From: Orenia metallireducens
GTDB lineage: Bacteria > Bacillota > Halanaerobiia > Halobacteroidales > Halobacteroidaceae
NCBI RefSeq assembly: GCF_001693735.1
Contig: NZ_LWDV01000010.1
Coordinates: 492,552 to 556,551 of the forward strand
Length of the DNA: 64,000 bases
Direction of reading: 5' to 3'
The translations under genes were made by a program, and so were the position numbers. The notes under the pieces were generated by a model. It saw only the letters and a list, made by a program, of their open reading frames with translations, was not told the origin of the DNA and ran no database searches. This document shows, in pieces, positions 28,053 to 36,326 of this stretch. The stretch's first letter is position 1. Every line of letters begins with the position of its first letter.

Positions 28053-29723
28053 TTAGTTATTCTCTGGAGCGTAAACTAATCTATAGTAATCATTTAACAT
28101 TCTATCAGCAGAGAATTTTTCATAAGTATCTTTATGACTTTCTTTCATCATTTCTACCCACTTCTCTTTGTCAGCATAAGTAGGTAACACTTGATTTAAT
28201 AATACATCATAAAGATTATTTACATCATATTCGTCTAATTGAGCAATCTTTTCATCATAAGAACCTTCGAAGTCCTCAGCAGTCTTAGCTTCTTCACCAT
28301 CTGGTGAGATAGCCCAACCATTAACTCCATGATTACATGCTTCTGGCCACCATCCATCAAGGATACTTAAGTTTAATACTCCATTCATAGCAGCTTTCAT
28401 ACCGGAAGTACCACTTGCTTCTTTAGGTCTACGTGGATTGTTTAACCAGATGTCACAACCTCTAGTTAATGCAGCACCAATTGTCATATCATAGTCTTCT
28501 AAGAACACTACACTATTAGAGTATTTGTCCGCCATTTCAATAAGTCTAGCAACAATTTCTCTACCTTTATTATCTAATGGATGCGCTTTACCAGCAAATA
28601 CAATTTGAATTTCACCAGACTTTAAGTATTTTTCAATAACTTCTGGCTTACTAAAGATAAAATCACTTCTCTTATAAGGAGCAGCACGGCGAGCAAATCC
28701 AATTAATAATTTATCTGCATCTAACTTAACTCCATTTCTTTCTTCAATTAAGTCTAATAAGTCTTTTTTAGCTGCTTGGTGAGCTTCCCAAATCTTATTA
28801 GTATCTCCATCTTTAAATGCACTAACCACTCTCTCATCTGTCCAAGTACCTCTATGAACACCATTAGTGATACCTACGATTGGAGCAGCACCATCTACAT
28901 GGCTCCACATTTCATTAGCAGTTTGCTCATGTAAGCTAGCAACAGAGTTAGCATTTCTAGATAATCTTAGTCCTGCTGCAGTCATACTAAATGGAGCATC
29001 ACCAATAGCTACCATCTGTTCTGTATTTAGGTGTAAATAAGCACCCATATACTTTAGTAATCTGTGTGGATGAACTTCGTTTCCTGCTGCAACTGGAGTA
29101 TGAGTAGTAAATACTACATTCTTTCTAACTTCTCTTAATGCATCGTCAAACCACATACCTTCATCTTCCATCTTCTCTCTTAATAACTCAATTCCTGCAA
29201 ATACAGGATGGCTATCATTAAAGTGGTAAACATCAGGCTTAATACCTAAAGCTCTAAGAGCTCTTACTCCACCAATACTTAATACCATCTCTTGAGCAAT
29301 TCTATGCTCATTAAATCCACCATAAAGTCTATCTGTAATCCACTCATCACCAGCATAGTTTTCTGGTAAGTCAGTATCTAATAGATATAAGTCAGCATTA
29401 TTAAAGCAATCTACTTTCCATACCTTACACCAAACATCTCTTTCTCTAATTTCTACTTTTACTTTTACACCAGTATCTTCTAAGAAATCATACTTTTCTG
29501 TTTCAATTGGATAAGCTTTGTAAGGTCTTCCCTCTTTAATAATTTGTTCATTGTATCCTTGTTTCCATAACATACCAATTCCTATTAAGTCACGATTTTG
29601 ATCATAAGCAGCTTTCATGTGGTCTCCTGCTAAGATTCCTAATCCTCCAGAGTAAATTTTAAAATCACTAGTAATTCCATACTCCATACAAAAATATGCT
29701 ACTTTTGGTTCTTGATTAGCCAT
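28053..29723 (-). CDS. glgP: Alpha-glucan phosphorylase (short GT35 form)
   Basis: Releases glucose-1-phosphate from the non-reducing ends of glycogen or maltodextrin, using pyridoxal phosphate. 556 residues, the compact alpha-glucan phosphorylase branch (TIGR02094-like) that lacks the long N-terminal part of classical GlgP. The PLP Lys is ~443 in GTSGMKAAMNG. Other blocks: YFCMEYGI, IYSGGLGILAGDHMK, VYHFNDSHPVFAG, TTHTPVAAGNE, GITNGVH and FARRAAPYKRSD. Start at ATG after GAGGGGGAG. Its product would go to phosphoglucomutase (2706-4421) or to GalU/RfbA. Confidence 0.95.
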   Translation of the reverse strand: MANQEPKVAYFCMEYGITSDFKIYSGGLGILAGDHMKAAYDQNRDLIGIGMLWKQGYNEQIIKEGRPYKAYPIETEKYDFLEDTGVKVKVEIRERDVWCKVWKVDCFNNADLYLLDTDLPENYAGDEWITDRLYGGFNEHRIAQEMVLSIGGVRALRALGIKPDVYHFNDSHPVFAGIELLREKMEDEGMWFDDALREVRKNVVFTTHTPVAAGNEVHPHRLLKYMGAYLHLNTEQMVAIGDAPFSMTAAGLRLSRNANSVASLHEQTANEMWSHVDGAAPIVGITNGVHRGTWTDERVVSAFKDGDTNKIWEAHQAAKKDLLDLIEERNGVKLDADKLLIGFARRAAPYKRSDFIFSKPEVIEKYLKSGEIQIVFAGKAHPLDNKGREIVARLIEMADKYSNSVVFLEDYDMTIGAALTRGCDIWLNNPRRPKEASGTSGMKAAMNGVLNLSILDGWWPEACNHGVNGWAISPDGEEAKTAEDFEGSYDEKIAQLDEYDVNNLYDVLLNQVLPTYADKEKWVEMMKESHKDTYEKFSADRMLNDYYRLVYAPENN

Positions 29724-29786
29724 AATTCTCCCCCTCTTATAAAGTTATCTTTTTATTATATGATATGCTTCTTTTTAAAGAAGCGA

Positions 29787-29823
29787 TGTTTACATTATTA
29801 CCAAAAATGGAGTTCTGTAAACA
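29787..29823. promoter_or_regulatory. Inverted repeat upstream of glgP
   Basis: TGTTTACA (29787-29794) and TGTAAACA (29816-29823) form a perfect 8-base inverted repeat with a 21-base spacer, ~65-100 bases upstream of the glgP start. Near it are a TATAAT-like -10 and a GCTTCTTT/AAAGAAGC hairpin (29767-29784). An operator is possible, but no regulator is known and it could be chance in AT-rich DNA. Confidence 0.3.
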
Positions 29824-29960
29824 CTATAAAAGCTATTACTAAAATTTGATAGATACTTTGTTAAATATCATCCTCAAATATTCCAATTATTCTGAAAATT
29901 AACCATTATAAATTAGTAAATCTTTAAGCCATTATTAAAATATTAGAAGCCATACAATAC

Positions 29961-30134
29961 AAAAAGACCCCCAATTAACATAAATAAAATGTTAACCGGG
30001 GATCTCACAAAATGTAACCTTGCCCTCAAATTTTTAATAAGCCTATAATAATGGACACAATTAATTTTTAATTTATAAGACTTCATAATAATTTCTAATT
30101 TTGTTATGTAGAAAAACAAATACCTCTCTTAACA
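29961..30134 (-). ncRNA. Candidate small RNA, promoter to terminator, no ORF
   Basis: A ~170-nt minus-strand unit begins just after a near-ideal promoter (30141-30168) and ends at a strong hairpin: GATCCCCGGTTAACAT, loop, then ATGTTAATTGGGGGTC, followed by TTTTTG at 29965-29961. All three frames are interrupted; the only ATG (30087) reads 14 codons to a TAG. A G-rich segment GAGGGCAAGG lies mid-transcript. I could not match it to a known family (no clear 6S, SRP or tmRNA features). It sits between dinB and glgP and could also be a leader element with premature termination. Confidence 0.5.
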
Positions 30135-30140
30135 ATTTTT

Positions 30141-30168
30141 ATTATATCATATTCTTGAAAAATGTCAA
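30141..30168 (-). promoter_or_regulatory. Strong consensus promoter for the candidate small RNA
   Basis: Minus-strand TTGACA (30168-30163), 16-base spacer, TATAAT (30146-30141), with an extended -10 TG at the right place (TGATATAAT). It is the best promoter match I saw in the window, yet no protein gene starts within 400 bases downstream. Confidence 0.8.
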
Positions 30169-30238
30169 ATAAAAAATTAATCTGTTCTAAAAACAGTGAA
30201 AAATCTCTAATCTTTATCATTAATCTCTTAAAATAAGA

Positions 30239-31282
30239 CTATAATAACTTCAATTGCTCAACACGATCTTCTATTATATTCGACAAAGTTACACCAATCA
30301 ACCTTAGCTTCTTATCTAAATCAATCTCTTCTAGCAATATCTCTGCCAATCGGTAAATATCCTCTTGTGTAGAAATATATCCTTCAATAGTTCTACTGCG
30401 TGATAACTCTTCAAAATTTTCATATTTCACTTTTAAAGTAATAGTCTTTCCTTTTACTTCTTTATTCCTTACTCTATTAGCTACTTCTTCACTTAAACTT
30501 TTCAAATAACCCCTTAGTACCCCTTTATCCTTGGTATCATATTTAAAGGTCGTCTCTTTACCTAAAGATTTCGGTAAACCAGGAGGAGTAACCTTTCTAT
30601 TATCCTCCCCCTGAGCTAGCTTATATAATTGATAGCCTTTCTTACCAAACTCTCTTATCAGTAAACTTCGATCTCCCTTAGCTATATCAGAAATTTTATA
30701 AAAGCCCAACTCCTTTAATCTCTTTTCAGTCTTAGGTCCAACTCCCCATAGGTTATTTACATCTAAAGGAAATATAATATCTTGAGCATCAAAAGGAGAA
30801 ATAATCTTAAAACCACTTGGCTTATCGAAGTCAGAAGCTAATTTTGCTAAATATTTATTATAACTAACTCCAATAGAAGCTGTTAAATTAAGCTCTTCTT
30901 TTATCTCTCTTTTAATCTCCTTAGCAATTCTAATACTATTTTTATAATTTCCCTTTACATCAAGAAAAGCTTCATCTAAAGCAAGAGGTTCTACTAAATC
31001 TGTATATCGATAGAAAATCTCTCTAATTTGATTAGAAACCTCTTTATATTTTAAATGGTCACCCTGTAAGTAGGTACCATGAGGGCACAATTGGCGTGCT
31101 TTAATAATGGGCATTGCTGAATGCACCCCATATCTCCTTGCTTCATAGGATGCTGTACTAACAACACCCCTCTTACTCTTTCCACCTATAATCACAGGTT
31201 TACCTTTCAACTTTGGATTATCCCTCTGCTCAATAGAAGCATAAAAAGCATCCATATCGACATGTATAATATTAAGCTCCAT
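30239..31282 (-). CDS. dinB: DNA polymerase IV (Y-family)
   Basis: Error-prone translesion DNA polymerase, ~347 residues. Palm-domain metal ligands: the Asp in HVDMDAFYASIE near the N-terminus and the acidic pair in EPLALDEAFLDV. Steric-gate region FYASIE, finger motif YEARRYGVHSAMP, helix-hairpin-helix NLWGVGPKTEKRL (~178-190) and the little-finger domain to the end. A C-terminal clamp-binding motif is plausible (EQLKLL, last residues). The preferred start is the ATG at 31282, eight bases after GGAG; a GTG at 31291 is nearer the ribosome site. Single gene; SOS control not visible. Confidence 0.94.
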   Translation of the reverse strand: MELNIIHVDMDAFYASIEQRDNPKLKGKPVIIGGKSKRGVVSTASYEARRYGVHSAMPIIKARQLCPHGTYLQGDHLKYKEVSNQIREIFYRYTDLVEPLALDEAFLDVKGNYKNSIRIAKEIKREIKEELNLTASIGVSYNKYLAKLASDFDKPSGFKIISPFDAQDIIFPLDVNNLWGVGPKTEKRLKELGFYKISDIAKGDRSLLIREFGKKGYQLYKLAQGEDNRKVTPPGLPKSLGKETTFKYDTKDKGVLRGYLKSLSEEVANRVRNKEVKGKTITLKVKYENFEELSRSRTIEGYISTQEDIYRLAEILLEEIDLDKKLRLIGVTLSNIIEDRVEQLKLL

Positions 31283-31427
31283 AACTGACACTCCAGTTTA
31301 ATTAACAATTGGCAATCTATAATTTACAGTTAGTTATGATTTTCAAAGATATCCATAATAAACCAATCCAATATATAGTGAGATTAATCTTTAAGATTTA
31401 ACTATTAATTTAATTGACAATTGTTCA

Positions 31428-32138
31428 TTATAAATTCTCTTTTATCTTCTCTCTAACAATCAAGGTTAAATCATCTCTCTCTTCCTTACTTAGCTTATCT
31501 GTATATATAGCTTCACCAATTATCACTTCTACCCTATCACCTTTAATCAATCCACCATTAGCTTCCCTTAACTTATAAGATCCCTTGATTGTAATCGGCA
31601 CTACGGGAATATTCTCCCTTAAAGCTATCTTCAAGCTTCCTCTTTTAAAATCTCCCAATTTATCAGAACGACTCCTTGTCCCTTCAGGGAAGATAACTAA
31701 AGATTGTCCAGCATCAAATACCCTTCCTGCATCTTTAAAGGCCCTTAAAGTCTGACGAAAATCATTTCTCTTAATAAAGATACATTCCATATTCTTCATC
31801 CAACTGCTAACAAAAGGCATATATCTAAGCTCCCATTTGGCAACAAAAGCTATTGGCTTACTAATATACCCTAATAATAAAGGTATATCAAAAGAACCTT
31901 GATGGTTAGCTACAAATAATACTGGTTCATCAGGTAATCTCTCCTTACCTTTCACTATTACCTCACTACCTGTGAAATCTACTAGACTTTTGGCCCAAGA
32001 TTTTGCTATTTTATTGGTATAACTTCTTACAACTTCATCTCTTCCCTTTAATTCCAATAGCTTCATCTTTAAAAGTGAGCCTAATAGTGCAATTTGGTAT
32101 AACCAAAAGTAGGCAAACCAGCTAACTGTTTTAATCAT
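31428..32138 (-). CDS. plsC: 1-acyl-sn-glycerol-3-phosphate acyltransferase
   Basis: Membrane-associated acyltransferase making phosphatidic acid from lysophosphatidic acid. The catalytic NHQGSFD (HX4D) and the substrate-binding FPEGTRSRS are both present, with the third block VPVTIKGSYKL further on. An N-terminal hydrophobic helix (WFAYFWLYQIALLGSLL) anchors it. About 236 residues from the ATG at 32138, which follows AAAGGGAGAG; an upstream ATG at 32156 overlaps that ribosome site. Neighbours dinB and the glutaredoxin-like gene give no functional link. Confidence 0.93.
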   Translation of the reverse strand: MIKTVSWFAYFWLYQIALLGSLLKMKLLELKGRDEVVRSYTNKIAKSWAKSLVDFTGSEVIVKGKERLPDEPVLFVANHQGSFDIPLLLGYISKPIAFVAKWELRYMPFVSSWMKNMECIFIKRNDFRQTLRAFKDAGRVFDAGQSLVIFPEGTRSRSDKLGDFKRGSLKIALRENIPVVPITIKGSYKLREANGGLIKGDRVEVIIGEAIYTDKLSKEERDDLTLIVREKIKENL

Positions 32139-32213
32139 AACGTCTCTCCCTTTCATTAAATATAATCTTGACTATATAAATAATTATAAATTAGATTATA
32201 TCTTAAATCAAAA

Positions 32214-32242
32214 ATAAGTTGCCTCATTTAGAGGCAACTTAT
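32214..32242 (-). terminator. Terminator after glutaredoxin-like gene
   Basis: Stem ATAAGTTGCCTC/GAGGCAACTTAT with a five-base loop, then ATTTTTGATTT on the minus strand, just past the stop at 32248. Confidence 0.8.
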
Positions 32243-32247
32243 AAATA

Positions 32248-32481
32248 TTAAATATATTTCTCTTCTAAATATTCAATAATTTTTGCAGAATCATTGACTA
32301 CAGTTCCATCACTATCTTCTATTACTGGAACTTTAATCTGACCTGATAACTCTTTAATCTTAGTCCTCTTCTCTCTATCTTTAGGAACCTCAATCTTTTC
32401 ATATTCTAACTCCAGCTCATCTAACTTATTGCGTACTTTCGCACAGAAAGGACAAGTTTCAAATTGATATAACTTAATCAT
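32248..32481 (-). CDS. Glutaredoxin-like thioredoxin-fold protein
   Basis: 77-residue single-domain thiol protein with the GrxA/GST-N fold: LYQFETCPFCAKVRNKL with CPFC active site (Cys ~9 and 12), the cis-Pro loop KVPVIED, and the C-terminal DSAKIIEYLEEKY. Family members reduce mixed disulfides or serve as GST N-domains; the KIIEYL end is closest to the 'glutathione S-transferase N-terminal domain' small proteins of anaerobes. Start at ATG, with AGGAGGTAG upstream. Monocistronic with its own terminator. Confidence 0.9.
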   Translation of the reverse strand: MIKLYQFETCPFCAKVRNKLDELELEYEKIEVPKDREKRTKIKELSGQIKVPVIEDSDGTVVNDSAKIIEYLEEKYI

Positions 32482-32627
32482 CCTATCTACCTCCTTATGA
32501 GATAATTAGTAACTATTACTATTATTCTCAATAATAAGACTAATTCCTGCTTAAATTCTAAATTAACATTTAATTTATTATACATTACTGTCATTAATAT
32601 TATTCCAACTATACTAAAAAAAGAATG

Positions 32628-32840
32628 CTATCCAGTAAAGAAGTCAAATATATTACTTAACATACTTGCATCTGCTCTAAATAATTCTGTATACTTGCAT
32701 CTAGTACAGGTCACTGTTGTAAATTTCTTGTTCTGTATATCAAACATCTTAGATAATCCTCCACCAGTAGCTGCAAACTGGTCTGTCTCATAACTTCCAT
32801 TACCACATTTAGGACATTCATAATTATCTATTCTTGACAA
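32628..32840 (-). CDS. Zinc-ribbon protein (DUF2082-like)
   Basis: 70-residue protein with two zinc-binding pairs: YECPKCGNGSYET at the N-terminus and CTRCKYTELFRA near residue 49, separated by a GGGLSKMFDIQ loop. The pattern CPKCGN...CTRCGYTE is that of the DUF2082 nucleic-acid-binding Zn-ribbon family, widespread in Firmicutes and of unknown function. It uses a TTG start with a GGGAGGG ribosome site. It lies next to the glutaredoxin-like gene but is separated from it by ~145 bases. Confidence 0.82.
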   Translation of the reverse strand: MSRIDNYECPKCGNGSYETDQFAATGGGLSKMFDIQNKKFTTVTCTRCKYTELFRADASMLSNIFDFFTG

Positions 32841-33160
32841 TATAATCCCTCCCTTTATCTATATTATACTCCTTATATTGATTATTTAATAGATTAAATA
32901 GTTATACTTTAGAGAGATATTACGACAGTTTCTACTTTAGTTTACAGTTGACGGTTGACAATTAAGTTCAAAATCTCAGACCTCACCCCCTAACCCCCTC
33001 TCCTTATCTAATGAGAGGGAGAATTAGATTTTTATTTTGTTCCCTCTCCTAAGAATAGGAAAGACCGGTTTTGTATGAAGGGTTGCTAAACCCTGAAGGG
33101 CTAGGGTGAGGTATGAAAAGTGTCGCAATATCCCCATATAATCTAATTAAAAACTCAACT
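32841..33160. repeat. Element with inverted GATATTRCGACA ends around a CCCTCACC palindrome
   Basis: The left end, 32907-32933, reads CTTTAGAGAGATATTACGAC; the right end, 33140-33115 on the other strand, reads TATGGGGATATTGCGACACT. Between them, 32980-33112 is a palindromic block: CCTCACCCCCTAACCCCCTC...CTAGGGTGAGG with inner GAGAGGGAG/CTCCCTCTC-type pairing, a style of intergenic repeat seen in many bacterial genomes. A GTTTACAGTTGACGGTTGAC word lies just inside the left end. No gene. Confidence 0.65.
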
Positions 33161-33167
33161 ACAATAG

Positions 33168-33194
33168 AAAAAGGTGCCAACAGGCACCTTTTCT
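33168..33194 (-). terminator. Terminator after the CoA-disulfide reductase fusion gene
   Basis: AAAAGGTGCC-TGTT-GGCACCTTTT hairpin beginning at the stop codon of the fusion gene, with a T-rich tail on the minus strand. Confidence 0.85.
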
Positions 33195-35681
33195 CTAAAT
33201 AAATAAACTCATATTTGATTCTTCAGCATCACTTAAGAAGCTTGCTACTCCTCCAACTTCTACTCCCTCTATCAATTCTTCTTTCTTAATTCCCATTACA
33301 TCCATAGACATTTGGCAAGCAACTAATCTTACACCATTTAACTTTGCTTGCCCAATTAATGCCTCTAAGGAATCTACACCTTTATCTTTCATTACCTTTC
33401 TAATCATCTTAGCTCCCATCCCAAACATATTCATATTAGATAGTGGTAGCTTCTCACTTCCTTGTGGCATCATCTTACCAAACATCTTATCCATCATAGA
33501 TTTTTTAACCTTAACCTCTTCCTTCTTCCTCAAAATATTCAATCCCCAGAAGGTAAAGAATAATGTTACTTCACTACCCATCGCCGCTGCACCATTAGCA
33601 ATGATAAAGGAAGCAATTGCCCTATCTAACTCTCCACTGAAGACAACCATAGTCTTTTTATTTTTGGTATCTCCATTAGCCACTTCTCTTCTACCCTGCC
33701 CTTTCTGGATAGTAGCTGTAAAGTTATGACCTTCTTGACAACTATCTATCAATTTATTTCCGGTACTCTTACACCATGCTCCTATATCTGCTATAAAACC
33801 TGGATCTGTGGCTACAACCTCTAATATATCACCTTCATCTAATTCCTTCATCTTATTAGCTACTTGCATAATTGGTCCTGGACATTGTAACCCACAAGTA
33901 TCCAGCTGAACCCTTTTGCCAGCTTGATTATTTGCTAATTGCTTTCCCACTATCTGACCTTCCTCAGGATTAGATGCTGTATTCATCTGCTCACAATCAG
34001 GGGTATTACAATTACCTATTGATTCTTCTTTATCATTGATGATCTCTTTATAAAGCTTATATCCACCAGATAAATTTTTAACCTTCTTAAATCCATGCTG
34101 TATTAAGATTCTAGCTCCGATATATCCTCTTAGTCCAACTGCACAATAGATTACAATATTCTTATCTTTATCAAGTTCATCTAATCTATCCCTTAAACTA
34201 TTAAGAGGAATATTAATTGAGCCATCAATCTTACCTAATTCTACTTCTACCTCTTCTCTTACATCTAAGATGATAGTATCATTACTTAAATCTTCAAGCT
34301 CATGCCAGTAAATTACATCAACCATTCCCTTTAAGATATTCCCTGCAGTAAAACCAGCCATATTCACTGGGTCTTTAGCAGAACCAAAAGGTGGGGCATA
34401 AGCTAGCTCTAGTTCTTGTAAATCAAAGACTGTCTTTTCAAATCTAATCGCAGTTGCTAGAATATCTATTCTCTTATCTACCCCATCATAACCAACTATT
34501 TGAGCACCTAATAACTTACCTTTGTCAGGTGTAAAGATAATCTTAATGGTCATTGGAATAGCGCCTGGGTAGTATCCTGCATGATTTTTAGAGTTGGTAT
34601 AGGAAACTTGGTAGTCAATCCCTGCTTCTTTCAGTTGCTTTTCATTATTTCCAGTAGCAGCTACAGTTAAATCAAAGACCTTAGCAATAGCTGTTCCTTG
34701 AGTTCCAACAAATTTCTCTTTAGCTCCAGCTAAATTATTAGCTACAATTCTTCCTTGCTTATTAGCAGGACCAGCTAATGGAATATGAGCAGGTTTTTTA
34801 GTTACAAAGTCAACTACTTCAATAGCATCTCCAATAGCATAGATACTCTCATCAGAAGTCTGTAAATGTTTATTGACCTTGATAGCTCCTGTCTCTCCTA
34901 ACTCCAAACCTGCTTCTTTAGCTAGTTTAGTACTTGGCTTAACCCCAATGGACATAACTACTAAACTAGCTTTAATCTCTTTACCACTTTGTAATTCTAC
35001 AATGGTCTTATCTCCTTCTTCTCTAAAGGCTTTAACTCCATCAGATAAATGTAGATCAACCCCTTTAGTACGCATATGATTATGAACTATAGCTGCCATA
35101 TCTGCATCAATTGGCCCTAGAACTTGTGGTGCCAACTCTACCACTGATACTTTTACACCACGGTGATGTAAGTTCTCAGCCATCTCTACTCCAATATATC
35201 CAGCTCCAACTACAACAGCATTTTCCGGTTTATTATCATCAACAAATCCTTTAATCAGATCTGTATCAGGAATATTTCTTAGAGTAAAGATATTCTTTCC
35301 GTCAATTCCTGGGAGAGGTGGCTTAATTGGATCAGCACCAGGAGATAATACTAGAACATCATAGCTTTCTGTATAAACCTCACCTTTAACCCAATCCTTT
35401 ACTTTAACTTCCTTATTCCCTCTGTTAATACTCAATACTTCATTCATAACTCTTACATCAATATCAAATCTAGCTTCCATCGCTTCTGGAGTCTGTACCA
35501 ATAACTTATCACGTTCCTTAATCACCTCACCGATATGATAAGGTAACCCACAGTTAGCAAAAGAGATATGTTCACCCTTTTCAAAGATAATAATCTCTGC
35601 CTCTTCATCAACCCTTCTCAATCTAGCTGCTGTGCTTGCTCCACCAGCTACACCACCAACAATCAATACCTTTTTACTCAT
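33195..35681 (-). CDS. CoA-disulfide reductase/rhodanese/TusA/DsrE fusion protein
   Basis: Cytoplasmic sulfane-sulfur enzyme of ~828 residues with four parts. FAD/NAD(P)H disulfide reductase of the Cdr type (~1-450): GGVAGGASTAARLRR FAD loop, the single active Cys ~46 in SFANCGLPYHIG, and a second loop VVGAGYIGVEMAE. Rhodanese (~465-550): Cys ~515 in IYCAVGLRGY. TusA (~593-665): TCGLQCPGPIMQ, Cys ~602. DsrE-like domain (~678-830): Cys ~791 in ACQMSMDVMG. The family reduces CoA disulfide or persulfides and relays sulfur between domains. The start ATG at 35681 follows AGGAGG. The ArsR gene directly upstream is the probable regulator. Confidence 0.93.
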   Translation of the reverse strand: MSKKVLIVGGVAGGASTAARLRRVDEEAEIIIFEKGEHISFANCGLPYHIGEVIKERDKLLVQTPEAMEARFDIDVRVMNEVLSINRGNKEVKVKDWVKGEVYTESYDVLVLSPGADPIKPPLPGIDGKNIFTLRNIPDTDLIKGFVDDNKPENAVVVGAGYIGVEMAENLHHRGVKVSVVELAPQVLGPIDADMAAIVHNHMRTKGVDLHLSDGVKAFREEGDKTIVELQSGKEIKASLVVMSIGVKPSTKLAKEAGLELGETGAIKVNKHLQTSDESIYAIGDAIEVVDFVTKKPAHIPLAGPANKQGRIVANNLAGAKEKFVGTQGTAIAKVFDLTVAATGNNEKQLKEAGIDYQVSYTNSKNHAGYYPGAIPMTIKIIFTPDKGKLLGAQIVGYDGVDKRIDILATAIRFEKTVFDLQELELAYAPPFGSAKDPVNMAGFTAGNILKGMVDVIYWHELEDLSNDTIILDVREEVEVELGKIDGSINIPLNSLRDRLDELDKDKNIVIYCAVGLRGYIGARILIQHGFKKVKNLSGGYKLYKEIINDKEESIGNCNTPDCEQMNTASNPEEGQIVGKQLANNQAGKRVQLDTCGLQCPGPIMQVANKMKELDEGDILEVVATDPGFIADIGAWCKSTGNKLIDSCQEGHNFTATIQKGQGRREVANGDTKNKKTMVVFSGELDRAIASFIIANGAAAMGSEVTLFFTFWGLNILRKKEEVKVKKSMMDKMFGKMMPQGSEKLPLSNMNMFGMGAKMIRKVMKDKGVDSLEALIGQAKLNGVRLVACQMSMDVMGIKKEELIEGVEVGGVASFLSDAEESNMSLFI

Positions 35682-35734
35682 TATCAAAACCTCCTTAATA
35701 TTTAAATATTAATATATATTGATTTTATGATATA

Positions 35735-35807
35735 ATCTATAAAATTTAAGTTTAAGCTTAAGTCTGGATCTAAGTAATTAAACTCAACCTTAAACTCAAG
35801 CCTAAAC
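35735..35807 (-). promoter_or_regulatory. Repeated AGTTTAAG motifs between arsR-type gene and fusion gene
   Basis: On the minus strand three near-copies with 12-base spacing appear, AGTTTAGGCTTG, AGTTTAAGGTTG and AGTTTAATTACT, followed by ACTTAAGCTTAAACTTAAAT. They fill the gap between the regulator stop and the reductase start, overlapping the regulator's last codons. They could be operator sites or simply AT-rich repeat; a similar AAACTTAAACTTAATTT occurs near 8387. Confidence 0.4.
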
Positions 35808-36092
35808 TTAAAATAGCGCCTTTACTACCTTCTTAGCATCTTCATCAATCACATAATAATTAATCTCAATCCCATTTCTTTCACCTTCTAAAATCCCTAA
35901 GTTTCTCAATTTAGCAAGGTGTTGGGATAGAGTAGACTGAGGAATCTCTAGACAACTTTGCATCTTAGATACATTACACCCCTCTTCTTTCATCAATCCT
36001 TTAACTATACACAATCTAATCGGATGGGACAAAGCCTTTAATACCTTGGCTTTAGATTCTAGTATTTCCATCTCCTTTGTGATATTCTCCAC
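35808..36092 (-). CDS. ArsR-family winged-helix repressor
   Basis: 94-residue ArsR/SmtB-type dimeric repressor. LKALSHPIRLCIVKGL is the classic helix, and CLEIPQSTLSQHLAKLRNLG (~47-66) the recognition helix-turn-helix, followed by the wing GERNGIEINYYVID. Cysteines at ~28, 39 and 47 could sense metals or, given the adjacent sulfane-sulfur enzyme, persulfides; the arrangement is not the exact Cys pair known from SqrR/BigR, so sensing is unproven. This regulator type is often seen before Cdr-rhodanese fusions. Co-oriented with the fusion gene, 126 bases upstream of it. Confidence 0.93.
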   Translation of the reverse strand: MENITKEMEILESKAKVLKALSHPIRLCIVKGLMKEEGCNVSKMQSCLEIPQSTLSQHLAKLRNLGILEGERNGIEINYYVIDEDAKKVVKALF

Positions 36093-36267
36093 TTATCTTC
36101 CTCCTAATCGGCAGATTATTATATTTATATATTACGATATTTAGAGAGAATTGTCAAATCAATATTAGTTACCACTTTAAAAGCTTATTACAATAACAAT
36201 CATCTTTACTAATATAACCTATTCTTTACTTATTAAATATATATCTAAAAATAGAAATACCTATAAT

Positions 36268-36301
36268 AAAAAAACCCACTAATTTTTAGTGGGTTTTTTA
36301 T
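36268..36301 (-). terminator. Terminator after CsgG-domain gene
   Basis: AAAACCCACTAA-AAAT-TTAGTGGGTTTTTT hairpin with long T tail on the minus strand, just below the stop at 36327. Confidence 0.85.
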
Positions 36302-36326
36302 CAATACAAGTACATAAATACATTTT

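Noticed and set aside
29943-30087. Small membrane protein within the candidate small RNA
   Set aside because: An apparent hydrophobic frame disappears on careful reading; the ATG at 30087 meets a TAG after 14 codons and there is no ribosome site.
29961-30134. 6S RNA or SRP RNA identity for the candidate small RNA
   Set aside because: No long closing stem with central bubble and no SRP Alu or GNAR-type core was recognisable; left unnamed.
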